Assembly: GCA_947307055.1 (NCBI GenBank)
Contig: CAMZHX010000004.1
Coordinates: forward strand, 87,475 to 151,474
From: an uncultured Selenomonadales bacterium
GTDB lineage: Bacteria; Bacillota; Negativicutes; Selenomonadales; Selenomonadaceae
DNA length: 64,000 bases
Direction: 5' to 3'
Part shown: one piece after another, positions 51,084 through 59,473 of the stretch
Layout of the letters: the number at the start of each line of letters is the position of its first letter
Position numbering within the stretch: the first letter of the stretch is position 1
Translations under genes and position numbers: made by a program
Notes under the pieces: model-generated
Database searches by the model: none
What the model saw: only the letters and a program-made list of their open reading frames with translations
What the model was told of the DNA's origin: nothing

Positions 51084-52472
51084 TTACGCGCCGAGCATTT
51101 CGACGATATTTTTTAAAGTGTCAACGTTGCCGACATTGCCCGGAAAAATTATGTAGCTCATGCCGGGAAATTTGCTTTCCTCTCCGGTCTTCCAAACGGG
51201 AATTCCCGCCGCCACTTGACCGAGCACCAGAGCTTTTTTGACGCCTAAACCTTTGGTGCCGACATCGCTTGAAGTTATGCCGCCCTTCGCGATTAAAAAT
51301 TTCGGGCGAATGCTTAGGCGATTGACAATACTTGTTAGCGCGTCGGAAATGTTCACGGACGCCGCAAGATTTTTTTCCGCCGAGCCGACATCCAAAACTT
51401 TGCGGCTGGTATAAATCGCCGTCGTTTGTCCGCGAGAAATATTTTCTTCCGCCTGCCGAATGATTTTGTCAACCGCGCCCAAGTCCGAAACATCAAATTC
51501 AATGAACGCGACCGAAGAAATTTTCTTGAGCTCGTCGAGTTGCGCAGTAGTCTTTTTGACGTGCGAGCCAACGATTATCAAGCCGCCATTTGGATTTTTT
51601 TCGTCGACAAGTTCGGAGCGCGTCAAAAGATTTTTATCAGCGACGCCGCCAATAATTTTAGTAAAAGCCGCCGCCGTCCTGAAGATAAAATTTTTCCCAG
51701 ACTTTAGCAGAGCCAGCGCGAAAATTTCCACGTCGACATAATCAACCGCATTGACGATAACTTTGTTGAAGTCGCGAACATTTGCGAGCCGCGCAGAAAT
51801 TTTATCGACATCGCCGCCGCGCAGTTCGTCCAAACTTATGCAAGTGACGGAAGATTTTTTAAACGCGCCGCCGGTTTTCTCTTCGACGTAAGCGGCAAGA
51901 TTGGAGCTTGAATAGCCAAAAGTTTTATCCTTAGCAAACTCAGTTTCGCCAGCGGGTGTTAGGTAATCGCCTTCCTGCACGTAATGAACGTCGCCGATTG
52001 TGAACCGCCCGCCCTCTTTGAAGAAGGGCATTAAAACTTCCCCGTCGATTTTTTTGCCGCAAGCCTCCAGAGTTTCACGCAAAGTCTGAGTTTCAAGGGG
52101 ATAATGCCCGCGCAACGTCGAATCGCAACGGCTGACAATTATAAAATCTTTGCCGAATTTTTTAGCCGCCGCACTGACGCGTTCAGCAATTTTTTTATGT
52201 TCGGCGCGAGTTTTTTCGGCGGAAAAGGCGCGGGAGTTCGTCAGGATAAAGAACATGGAATTTTCTTCGGCGAAACCGGCGGCAATACTTTCTTCCGTCC
52301 AATCGGTGTAAACCGAAATGCCGTTGACGGTCTGAACGCCGGTCGGGTCGTCGTCGAGCACAACAATTTTCAGCTTGGAATTTTTCAGAGCCGTTGCAAG
52401 TTCGTTATGAAAAAATTTCTCGTCTACGCTAGGAATTTTAGCGAATAGCTCCGACTTCAAAAATTTAGCCAT
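51084..52472 (-). CDS. Four-carbon acid sugar kinase family protein (DUF1537, OtnK/DtnK-like)
   Basis: 462 residues. The N-terminal motif VLDDDPTGVQTVNGI and the SRCDSTLRGHYPLE stretch, with a C-terminal nucleotide-binding domain (PKFLIAKGGITSSDVGTKGL), identify the family that phosphorylates D-erythronate, D-threonate or related acids at the 4-position. The gene appears intact, with GGAGG 9 nt before the ATG. Its usual partners (permease, dehydrogenase, GntR regulator, and a PdxA2-type or isomerase gene) are either broken remnants around it or absent. It may therefore be a survivor of a dying operon, and whether it is still used is open. Confidence 0.87.
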   Translation of the reverse strand: MAKFLKSELFAKIPSVDEKFFHNELATALKNSKLKIVVLDDDPTGVQTVNGISVYTDWTEESIAAGFAEENSMFFILTNSRAFSAEKTRAEHKKIAERVSAAAKKFGKDFIIVSRCDSTLRGHYPLETQTLRETLEACGKKIDGEVLMPFFKEGGRFTIGDVHYVQEGDYLTPAGETEFAKDKTFGYSSSNLAAYVEEKTGGAFKKSSVTCISLDELRGGDVDKISARLANVRDFNKVIVNAVDYVDVEIFALALLKSGKNFIFRTAAAFTKIIGGVADKNLLTRSELVDEKNPNGGLIIVGSHVKKTTAQLDELKKISSVAFIEFDVSDLGAVDKIIRQAEENISRGQTTAIYTSRKVLDVGSAEKNLAASVNISDALTSIVNRLSIRPKFLIAKGGITSSDVGTKGLGVKKALVLGQVAAGIPVWKTGEESKFPGMSYIIFPGNVGNVDTLKNIVEMLGA

Positions 52473-52475
52473 AGT

Positions 52476-52767
52476 TCAAGCCTCCTTCGTTTTGACTTCA
52501 ATGCCCGCCATTTGCTCATAGAATTGGACAATGCCGCTGTGGTCGTCCATAATGTGCCCCGAAATTTTCAAGCTCAACATGATTTGATAACGCCAAACCG
52601 CCGCTTGTCGCCTCAAAAACTTTCTTAGGATCTGCGCCCGCCTTAGTCATCTCTTCGACGGCGGCGGCGTTAATTTCGTAAACCGTAACCGCAATGCCCG
52701 CTTTGAGCAAATTCCTAACCATAGGCTTTCCCATAATCCCAAGCCCGATAAAACCAACTTTCCTCAT
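52476..52767 (-). pseudogene. Remnant of a 2-hydroxy-3-oxopropionate reductase-like dehydrogenase
   Basis: The start KVGFIGLGIMGKPMVRNLL and VYEINAAAVEEM is a normal NAD(P)-binding opening of the LtnD/GarR family, with AGGGAGG-like ribosome site upstream. After about 34 residues it jumps to a central block (KKVFEATSGGLALSNH), and after a frame change to the normal end (GHIMDDHSGIVQFYEQMAG, IEVKTKEA, stop 52476-52478). About two thirds of a roughly 300-residue enzyme has gone in two deletions. It is not functional. Confidence 0.8.
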
Positions 52768-52858
52768 AATACATTCCCTCCAATTTATTTTTGCGTGTAA
52801 CACGCAGTATACATGTAATCCTAAAAAAATTAGCCGTCTTACACAGCCAATACAAAAA

Positions 52859-53011
52859 TCAATCCGTCATTATTTCGCGCAAAATATTTTCCGTCATGTT
52901 CATATGTTCGACCAGTGCCCGAATTGATTCGTCGGTATCACGTCTTCGCACGGCAGAAAAAATTTTTTCGTGCTCATAAATCTGGTCTTTGTAAGAAATT
53001 TTTCTAATCAT
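52859..53011 (-). pseudogene. Remnant of a GntR/FadR-type regulator (FCD C-terminus)
   Basis: 50 codons whose sequence (YKDQIYEHEKIFSAVRRRD, then ESIRALVEHMNMTENILREI) matches the last helices of an FCD ligand-binding domain. The DNA-binding half and most of the FCD domain are gone. AGGTGA lies before its ATG and a promoter precedes it, so it may still be transcribed. It was probably the regulator of the acid-sugar operon. Confidence 0.65.
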
Positions 53012-53030
53012 TTTGACTTCACCTGTGCGC

Positions 53031-53060
53031 AGTATGCAAATTTTATCGCGTGCTTGTCAA
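53031..53060 (-). promoter_or_regulatory. Promoter of the former acid-sugar operon
   Basis: On the minus strand TTGACA (53055-53060), 18 nt, CATACT (53031-53036). It precedes the regulator remnant and lies divergent to the diguanylate cyclase gene, which has its own TATAAT at 53105-53110 without a clear -35. Confidence 0.5.
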
Positions 53061-53159
53061 CCTCTTAGTAAAAAATTTTTCTTCCCTTTGTCGCGATAAA
53101 CCTTTATAATAAGTTCGTGATTTATAACAGATAATTTCTCGGACGGTGAGGTTTTTGCC

Positions 53160-54473
53160 ATGAAAAAAATTTTGATAGTCGATGACGTGGACGTTTTGCG
53201 CGAAATGACAGCGTTCATGTTGGAAGGGCAATACGAAACTTTTTGCGCGGGCTCGGCGGAAGAGGCTACGGAAATTTATCGCAGGGAAAAACCCGATATG
53301 GTGCTTTCCGATTTCCGAATGCCGGGCAAAACAGGCTACGAATTCCAAATCGAGTTGCAAAACGAATTCCATAAAAAAATTCCGTTCATGTTCATGACGG
53401 CCGATAAAAGTGACGAGGTCGAGAGCAGAGGCTTTGACAACGGCGCAATGGATTTTATTCGCAAGCCCTTTCAGCCAGATGTCCTGCTGCGCCGCGTCGC
53501 AAATATTCTCCGAACTGTCGACGAGATTCAAGACTTGACTAAAACTTCGACTACCGACGCGTTGACAGGTTTATTCAACAAGGGCACTTCGGAAGAGGAG
53601 CTTACCAAAATTTGCAAGAAGTCCGTCGGCTCGCTCATGATGATTGACCTAGACAGCTTTAAACTTGTCAACGACATTCACGGGCACGCAATGGGCGATA
53701 AAATTTTGATAGCCTTCGCGGACATATTGCGGGCTACGATGCGGGCGACTGATTTAATTGGGCGCATGGGCGGCGATGAGTTTGTCGCATTTTGTCACGG
53801 CGTCCTAGATGAAAATTCCATTGCCGCCAAAACTCAATTCATTAACGAGAAAATCACCGACGCCGCTAAAAAGTTAATGGGCGAGGATATGAATATTCCG
53901 CTGGGCGCGTCAATCGGCTGTGTGTTAGTTCCGCAAGCCGGCACCGATTTTAAAGAACTCTACAAGAAGGCCGACAAAGCCCTTTACATAGTCAAGCAGA
54001 ATGGCAAGCACGGCTACAACATTTTCAGCGAAGACGCTACGGAAGAAAACGTCGAGACGGTCGCGACGCTCGCGCAAGTCGAAATGATTCTCGCCGAACG
54101 CAATAAGGAACCCGGCGCGTATGTCTTGTCCTTCGAGAGCTTCAGAAATATTTATCGATTCCTTAAACGCACCCGCGCAGGTTACGGCAAAACGATTTGC
54201 ATTGTGCTCCTTGCGCTAAAACGAACCGGCGACGATAAAAGCATTTCCCTAAAGAGCGCGGGCGAAAAATTTGTTGAATGCTTGCATAGTACATTGAGGC
54301 GCGGCGATATTGTTTCGCAAAACGGCTCGAATCAATTCCTGGTGTTGCTGACGAATACCGACGGACATCACGACGTTACACGGGCAATGAGTCGCGTCGT
54401 TGAGAATTGGGGCAAGCTCCCAGAAAGTAAAAATTTCTACTTCACGCACGAATGGTCAGTGCTCGACGCTTGA
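53160..54473 (+). CDS. Response regulator with GGDEF domain and degenerate second GGDEF-like domain
   Basis: 437 residues. The receiver domain (1-120) has Asp pairs in ILIVDDVDV, the phospho-acceptor in MVLSDFRMPG and the Lys of IRKPF. A GGDEF domain follows (about 135-300) with DALTGLFNKG, MIDLDSFKLVNDIHGH and an intact RMGGDEF, so diguanylate cyclase activity is likely. The last 130 residues resemble another GGDEF fold in which the motif region reads RRGDIVSQNGSNQFLVLL, so that copy is probably inactive. GGTGAGG lies 9 nt before the ATG. No kinase is adjacent. Confidence 0.88.
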   Translation: MKKILIVDDVDVLREMTAFMLEGQYETFCAGSAEEATEIYRREKPDMVLSDFRMPGKTGYEFQIELQNEFHKKIPFMFMTADKSDEVESRGFDNGAMDFIRKPFQPDVLLRRVANILRTVDEIQDLTKTSTTDALTGLFNKGTSEEELTKICKKSVGSLMMIDLDSFKLVNDIHGHAMGDKILIAFADILRATMRATDLIGRMGGDEFVAFCHGVLDENSIAAKTQFINEKITDAAKKLMGEDMNIPLGASIGCVLVPQAGTDFKELYKKADKALYIVKQNGKHGYNIFSEDATEENVETVATLAQVEMILAERNKEPGAYVLSFESFRNIYRFLKRTRAGYGKTICIVLLALKRTGDDKSISLKSAGEKFVECLHSTLRRGDIVSQNGSNQFLVLLTNTDGHHDVTRAMSRVVENWGKLPESKNFYFTHEWSVLDA

Positions 54474-54491
54474 ATCACGACAAATAAAAAG

Positions 54492-54525
54492 GCGGCAGGC
54501 TTCAAAACCTGTCGCTAATTTTTTT
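54492..54525. terminator. Bidirectional terminator between convergent genes
   Basis: GCGGCAGG (54492-54499) pairs with CCTGTCGC (54508-54515) with one wobble. On the plus strand TAATTTTTTT follows; on the minus strand CTTTTTATTT follows. It serves both the cyclase gene and the EAL gene. Confidence 0.75.
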
Positions 54526-56180
54526 CAGAGATATTTTTTTATGACTTCGTCGAGCGTAATCGCCTCAGCGTAGAAATTTCCTTGAACGTTGGTCACGGGC
54601 AAATGCTTTATAATCTCGCGAATCTCGGCATCCTCTACGCCCTTCAAACAAACTTTCGTGCCCAAATCGACCGCCAATTCCGACAGGTGCTGGACGATTT
54701 GCAAATTGCCGGGCTTGTCCTTAATGTGCAAAATGTAATCGCGTTCGAGCTTGATAAAATTCGGTGCAAGGTCGCGCAAAAAGTCAATCGACGCCACGCC
54801 GCTCCCGAAGTCGTCAATCAGACAGCGAATCCCTTGACGTTTCAAAGCGCGGACTATTCGCCGCAAAATGTCCGGCTCAATCAGTCGACAACTCTGCGTC
54901 AGCTCAAAGCAAAGACTTTCCAGCGGGAAGCCCACCGATTTTGAAATTTTGTCTATCTCCTCAAATAGGAAGTCGTCAACGATTTGTGCGGGCGAAATGT
55001 TTACATTCAAAGTCAAGTCCGGATTTATCGCCAAAAGTTTCAAGCCGTCTTCCATTGCGCGGCGCAAAATCCAATAGCCCAGCTCCTCGAATAAATAATC
55101 GCGCTCAATCACCGGCACATACGCCGACGGCGGCACGTCCCCAAAGCGTTTGCTCCACCAACAAAGCAATGCTTCAATCGCGGTCAACTTTTCCGTCTTA
55201 GCGTCGAAGACTGGTTGATAGCGCAGGGAAAAATTTTCGCAGTCCATTAAAATGCAGTCGCGGACTTCGGCGAGCAGCTCCAGCGATTCATGAGTATTCA
55301 AGCCGATTGCGCCGTTGTAGTTGACGAGCTTGCCGTTGTGATAAAATTTCGACTCATTGTAAACAAAATTCAAGCTGGCAAAAATCGTGCGCTCGTCAGC
55401 CGAGCTGCCCTCGAAATAAATCATGCCGCCGTTAATCGACAAAACTTGCCGAACATTTTCTACGGGCAAACCAGCCTGCGCGGCGCGTCGAAGTTTTTCG
55501 TAACGGACGGCGACTTCTTCGGGCGAAAGACTTTCGCTCAAAAATGCAAACTTCGCGCCGTCCATGCGATAAACCGTACCTTCCTGCCCGACCGCCTCTT
55601 GAAGGAGCCAGCCCGCTTGTTGCAAAACCGCGTTGCCAAAAGCATAGCCGTGTTCGTCGTTGATATTGTTCATGCGATTTATTCCGCACAACACCGCAAC
55701 GCAATTCCGCTTGAGCTCAATAGCCGCAGTCAAGTCGCGGAAAAATCCGTATTGATTCGGCAACATCGTCACAAGGTCAATCGTCTCAGTCAAGCCCTCG
55801 TTAATCATAATCCCGCCGATAAGTTCGGGCTTATTTTCCGCGTCAAAAATCGTCGAGCCGATATGCCGCAAGACAACATAACTGCCATCTTTGAGCCGCG
55901 TGCGATAACTCAAATCGTGCCCGCCCGTTTCACCGGCAAGCAAAATTTTTTTCATGCGCGTGTAAGTAAATCGGTCTTCGGGGTGAACGAAATTTTCCCA
56001 GTTGATTTTGTCCGCAGAAATGTATTCGCCCTCTAATCCGAAAAGTTCGACGGCAGCAGGGCTGAATCGAAACATATTGCCCTTAACGTCGAGAACCCTG
56101 ACGTAATTGCCGCGCCCTATCATCGTGTAAGCGTTAAAAATATCATCGAGAATTTTTCTGTGCTCCAAATTTTCAGCCAT
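54525..56180 (-). CDS. PAS-GGDEF(degenerate)-EAL protein
   Basis: 551 residues. A PAS domain (about 10-130, FRFSPAAVELFGLEGEYI) is followed by a GGDEF-type domain whose signature reads RMDGAKFAF instead of GGDEF, so it should not make cyclic-di-GMP. The EAL domain has AIEALLCW, NVNISPAQI, CFELTQS and LIDDFGSG, but the usual AEGVE reads LKGVE and the iKiD motif reads IKLE. Loss of that Glu may abolish phosphodiesterase activity, leaving a cyclic-di-GMP sensor. ATG 56180 lies after GAAGGTGA; six extra codons upstream are not used. Its convergent neighbour is the cyclase protein, so both may act in one cyclic-di-GMP circuit. Confidence 0.87.
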   Translation of the reverse strand: MAENLEHRKILDDIFNAYTMIGRGNYVRVLDVKGNMFRFSPAAVELFGLEGEYISADKINWENFVHPEDRFTYTRMKKILLAGETGGHDLSYRTRLKDGSYVVLRHIGSTIFDAENKPELIGGIMINEGLTETIDLVTMLPNQYGFFRDLTAAIELKRNCVAVLCGINRMNNINDEHGYAFGNAVLQQAGWLLQEAVGQEGTVYRMDGAKFAFLSESLSPEEVAVRYEKLRRAAQAGLPVENVRQVLSINGGMIYFEGSSADERTIFASLNFVYNESKFYHNGKLVNYNGAIGLNTHESLELLAEVRDCILMDCENFSLRYQPVFDAKTEKLTAIEALLCWWSKRFGDVPPSAYVPVIERDYLFEELGYWILRRAMEDGLKLLAINPDLTLNVNISPAQIVDDFLFEEIDKISKSVGFPLESLCFELTQSCRLIEPDILRRIVRALKRQGIRCLIDDFGSGVASIDFLRDLAPNFIKLERDYILHIKDKPGNLQIVQHLSELAVDLGTKVCLKGVEDAEIREIIKHLPVTNVQGNFYAEAITLDEVIKKYL

Positions 56181-56251
56181 AGAATCACCTTCTGTCATTT
56201 AAGATTTAGTTCCGCTTTAACTTCGACGGCGGGTGATAAAATCCTGTAAAC

Positions 56252-56279
56252 AAAAAGCCCCGAAGTATTTATCGGAGCT
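56252..56279 (-). terminator. Terminator after the antiporter gene
   Basis: On the minus strand AGCTCCGA (56272-56279) pairs with TCGGGGCT (56256-56263) with one wobble and is followed by five T. It lies 22 nt beyond the antiporter stop. Confidence 0.7.
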
Positions 56280-56300
56280 TAGGAATTTAATCTGACTAAA

Positions 56301-57818
56301 TTAAACATCGATTGCCGGAACTTTTGCGCGAACAATAGCCATAACAACCGCAAGGCAAGCTAACGAAATTCCGAGTCCGAGCCAACCGCTTTGAGTGACG
56401 CCCGCAACAACGTATCCAATAACACAGCAACTCGAAACCGTCAAAACGTAAGGGACTTGGGTTGAAACGTGGTCAATATGATGACATTGCGCGCCAGCTG
56501 AAGCTAAAATCGTCGTGTCTGAAATCGGTGAAGCATGATCTCCGCCAACTGAGCCTGCTAAAATAGCCGCAACGCAAATTACAAGCAAATTTCCTGCAGT
56601 CTCCGCAGGGAGATTGACTAACACTGATAACGCTATCGGAATCAAAATGCCGAACGTCCCCCAGCTCGTACCCGTCGCGAATGCCAACGCCATTGACACG
56701 ACAAAAAAGATTACGGGCAGGAACATCGCCAACGAAGCATTCTCGCGAACAATTCCGCCGACGTAGCCGCCCAAATTTAAATAATTTTCGGAGCAAATGC
56801 CAGATAATGTCCACGCTAAACATAAAATAAATATCGCAGGCACCATTGCTTTGAAGCCTTGCGAGTAACATTCGCAGTATTCAGCAAAATTAACGACTTT
56901 ACGCGGCAAATACAGCAGAGAAATAAAAATCAGCGCGATAAACGAGCCTAAAGCCAATGCTTTCGAGGCATCGCAGTCGGCGAAGGCTTCAGAAATAGTT
57001 TTGCCCTCGTGAATGCCGCCCGTGTAAAGCATTCCGTAGATACAAACCGAAATTAGAACTATCAACGGCAAAATTAAGTCGATAATCTTGCCTTGACCTC
57101 CCGTAGATTGCTCTTCGCTGACATTTTCGCGATATTCGGCGGGAATTTCAAAGTGCTCGTTGTTTTTGCGGACTTCCGCGCCCATTGTAGCGAAATCTCT
57201 GCCAGTCACGACGATAAACGCCATAAAAATCATTGTGAGAATCGCGTAGAGATTAAAAGGAATCGTCTGCAGGAAAAGAACAAAGCCATCAACGAGCGAA
57301 CCTTCAGGTAATGACGAACCGACTGCCGCCGCCCAGCTCGAAACCGGAGCAATAATACAAATCGGAGCCGCCGTAGAATCGATAACATATGCTAACTTCG
57401 CGCGGCAGATTTTAAACTTGTCTGTGACGGGTCTCATAATCGTTCCGACCGTCAAGCAGTTAAAATAGTCGTCAATGAATATCAGAATACCCAAAAAAGC
57501 TGTCAAACCCAGCGCAGAACGTTTTCCGGAGATAACTGAACGCGCCCATTCGCCGTAAGCGCGAGTTGCGCCCGATTTGCTGATTATCGCGACCAAAATT
57601 CCCAAAATCACCAGGAAAACTAAAATATTGACGTTGCCGCCAACTTTATTATCCATGATTTCAAAAAAAGTCACGATTGATTCAAGAAAGTTGCCGCCCG
57701 TGAAAAGAATTGCGCCCGTAAAAATGCCGACTATCAGCGATGTGTAAACTTCTTTCGTCCAAAGCGCAAGAATTATCGTGATAATCGGCGGCAGCATTGA
57801 CAACGCAGAATTTTCCAT
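56301..57818 (-). CDS. Na+/H+ antiporter, NhaC family
   Basis: A 505-residue inner-membrane protein with at least eleven hydrophobic helices. Family segments include GILIFIDDYFNCLTVGTIMR, PICIIAPVSSWAAAVGSS, ATGTSWGTFGILIPIAL and GGDHASPISDTTILASAGA, typical of the NhaC/PF03553 group. Members exchange sodium for protons or organic anions for each other; the substrate here is not settled. ATG 57818 follows GGAGGA by 9 nt; the longer frame (from 57863) runs into a heptamer repeat and is rejected. A promoter with an extended -10 lies at 57880-57908, and the heptamer run is in the leader. Confidence 0.9.
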   Translation of the reverse strand: MENSALSMLPPIITIILALWTKEVYTSLIVGIFTGAILFTGGNFLESIVTFFEIMDNKVGGNVNILVFLVILGILVAIISKSGATRAYGEWARSVISGKRSALGLTAFLGILIFIDDYFNCLTVGTIMRPVTDKFKICRAKLAYVIDSTAAPICIIAPVSSWAAAVGSSLPEGSLVDGFVLFLQTIPFNLYAILTMIFMAFIVVTGRDFATMGAEVRKNNEHFEIPAEYRENVSEEQSTGGQGKIIDLILPLIVLISVCIYGMLYTGGIHEGKTISEAFADCDASKALALGSFIALIFISLLYLPRKVVNFAEYCECYSQGFKAMVPAIFILCLAWTLSGICSENYLNLGGYVGGIVRENASLAMFLPVIFFVVSMALAFATGTSWGTFGILIPIALSVLVNLPAETAGNLLVICVAAILAGSVGGDHASPISDTTILASAGAQCHHIDHVSTQVPYVLTVSSCCVIGYVVAGVTQSGWLGLGISLACLAVVMAIVRAKVPAIDV

Positions 57819-57840
57819 TGAAAAATTTTCCTCCTTACTT

Positions 57841-57878
57841 ATTACGCATTGCGCATTACGCATTACGCATTACGCATT
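57841..57878 (+). repeat. Heptamer run, ATTRCGC type, in the antiporter mRNA leader
   Basis: ATTACGC, ATTGCGC, ATTACGC, ATTACGC, ATTACGC, then ATT. It lies between the minus-strand promoter (57880-57908) and the antiporter start. Confidence 0.75.
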
Positions 57879-57879
57879 G

Positions 57880-57908
57880 ATTATAGCAGTTATCGGCTAA
57901 AAGTACAA
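57880..57908 (-). promoter_or_regulatory. Promoter of the antiporter gene
   Basis: On the minus strand TTGTAC (57903-57908), 17 nt, then TATAAT (57880-57885) preceded by TGC, an extended -10. Confidence 0.55.
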
Positions 57909-57914
57909 AATTTT

Positions 57915-57943
57915 TTTACGCACTACAAATTTTCTGCTATAAT
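57915..57943 (+). promoter_or_regulatory. Promoter of the ATP-grasp array
   Basis: TTTACG (57915-57920), 17 nt, TATAAT (57938-57943) preceded by TGC, an extended -10. It lies 26 nt before the first gene of the array, back to back with the antiporter promoter. Confidence 0.6.
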
Positions 57944-57968
57944 GAGGAAAATTTTAGGAGGAGATATC

Positions 57969-59258
57969 TTGAAGAAGAAAAAAGTTTTAATTCACGGCAC
58001 GCTCGAAAGTTTGAACAATTTTTTTGCAGATAAAGTCAGCAATGATTATGAAATCGCCGCGATTTTGAGCGATGATGATATTTCTAGCGACTTTGAAGTT
58101 GTCAAGCCGCAAAATTTGCCGAAATTTGTTTATGAACTCGTTGACGGAATCATTTTAACTAGTCCAAGCGGTTTTTTAGTCAAATATTTCCTTAAACTTG
58201 GGATTAAACCGCGCAAAATCATTTTGTGGGACGTTAAAGAGGGTTGGGGCACTTTCAACTTGCCAAATTCAGACGGAATACAAGTTATTTACTTCTGCGG
58301 GCTGGAATTTCACATTCGCAATGAGGAAAATATAAAATTTTTCAACGAAACGCATTGGCGGCTACAATGGCAACGGCGAATTAAGAATTTAACTCCGCAA
58401 AACTATCCGGAAGTCTCGACGCAAATATTTCAACAGGTTACGAGGCAGCCTTTGGATTTAACTAATCCTAAAACGTTCACGGAAAAGTTGCAATGGCTAA
58501 AAATTTTCGACGCAACGCCGATTAAATCTCGACTTGCTGATAAATACGCTGTGCGCTCTTGGATTTCGGAAAAAATCGGCGATGAATATCTTATTCCGCT
58601 TTTAGGCGTGTGGAATGACTTCGAAGACATAAATTTTGACGACTTGCCTAATCAATTTGTTCTGAAATGTAATCACGGCTCCGGAATGAATATCATCGTC
58701 CACGATAAAAATTCTTTTGACGTGCAAAACGCTCGCAAAAAAATAAATTCATGGCTCGCCATTGACTATGCCTATTTATTTATTGAACTTCACTACACAC
58801 GCATTGATAGAAAAATTATCGCCGAGAAATTTTTTGCCAATGGCGACGCGCCCGACATTGATAATTATAAATTTTGGTGCTTTAATGGCGAACCGCTCTT
58901 TTGCGGCTACGACAGCGGCAGAACTTCTGACGGTAATATTGACAACTTGCGAATAGATTATTTTGACATGAATTGGAAACCTAACGGCTTTGAAAATGGA
59001 AGTCACCCAAATAGCGACCACCCCGAATTGATTCCTAAGCCGAAAAATTTTGATCTGATGAAAAAGCTTGCCGCTGCTCTTGCCGAAGGTTTTGCCTTTG
59101 TTCGCGTAGATTTTTACGAGATTGAAGGCAAAGTTTATTTTGGCGAGATGACTTTTGTGCCTGGTGCAGGAAATTTTTATTACAAATCCGAAGGTACTGA
59201 CGAATACTTGGGCGGGCTTTTGAAATTGCCAGACGCTACACCCCCCACGCTACTTTAA
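57969..59258 (+). CDS. TupA-like ATP-grasp protein, array copy 1
   Basis: 429 residues. The first 125 form a Rossmann-like domain (KKKVLIHGTLESLNNFFADK, then YFCGLEFHIRNE). The rest is a TupA-type ATP-grasp ligase: TFTEKLQWLKIFDATPIKSR, FVLKCNHGSGMNIIVHDKNS, RIDRKIIAEKF and the metal-binding FGEMTFVPGAGNFYYKSEG, ending LGGLLKLPDATPP. TupA relatives attach amino acids or similar groups to cell-wall or capsular polymers. TTG 57969 is the start, 6 nt after AGGAGGAG, as in the other copies; the frame upstream runs through the promoter. The gene heads a tandem array of four, so a surface-polymer role is inferred. Confidence 0.85.
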   Translation: MKKKKVLIHGTLESLNNFFADKVSNDYEIAAILSDDDISSDFEVVKPQNLPKFVYELVDGIILTSPSGFLVKYFLKLGIKPRKIILWDVKEGWGTFNLPNSDGIQVIYFCGLEFHIRNEENIKFFNETHWRLQWQRRIKNLTPQNYPEVSTQIFQQVTRQPLDLTNPKTFTEKLQWLKIFDATPIKSRLADKYAVRSWISEKIGDEYLIPLLGVWNDFEDINFDDLPNQFVLKCNHGSGMNIIVHDKNSFDVQNARKKINSWLAIDYAYLFIELHYTRIDRKIIAEKFFANGDAPDIDNYKFWCFNGEPLFCGYDSGRTSDGNIDNLRIDYFDMNWKPNGFENGSHPNSDHPELIPKPKNFDLMKKLAAALAEGFAFVRVDFYEIEGKVYFGEMTFVPGAGNFYYKSEGTDEYLGGLLKLPDATPPTLL

Positions 59259-59473
59259 GTTCTGCTGTGTATCGTGTTCGCCAATAGTTTGCGGCCGAGA
59301 TGAAATTTCCACGCCGCGAAAACGATTTGCCGCGTGAATTGCTCGCGCTGAAAATATTCAGGAGGAGATAGCTTGAAGAAGAAAAAAGTTTTGATTCATG
59401 GCACGGCGGATAGCTTGCAAAAGTTTTTTGCGGACGCCGTCAGCCGCGATTTTGAAATCGTCGCGCTGTTGAG
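59077..59473 (+). repeat. 397-bp direct repeat, first copy
   Basis: Identical by eye to 60463-60859 (offset 1,386 nt). It covers the end of ATP-grasp copy 1, the glycosyltransferase remnant and the start of copy 2, marking a recent tandem duplication or gene conversion. Confidence 0.85.
59249..59350 (+). pseudogene. Glycosyltransferase remnant 1
   Basis: The spacer between copies 1 and 2 reads TLSSAVYRVRQ, a TAG, FAAEMKFP, then RRENDLPRELLAL. The intact glycosyltransferase frame (61997-62878) reads TALNSGEYRVRQKFATEIKF, then much later EEFPRREDDLPRELLAL. So the remnant has lost everything between the two FP positions and everything after ELLAL. There is no functional product. Confidence 0.8.
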
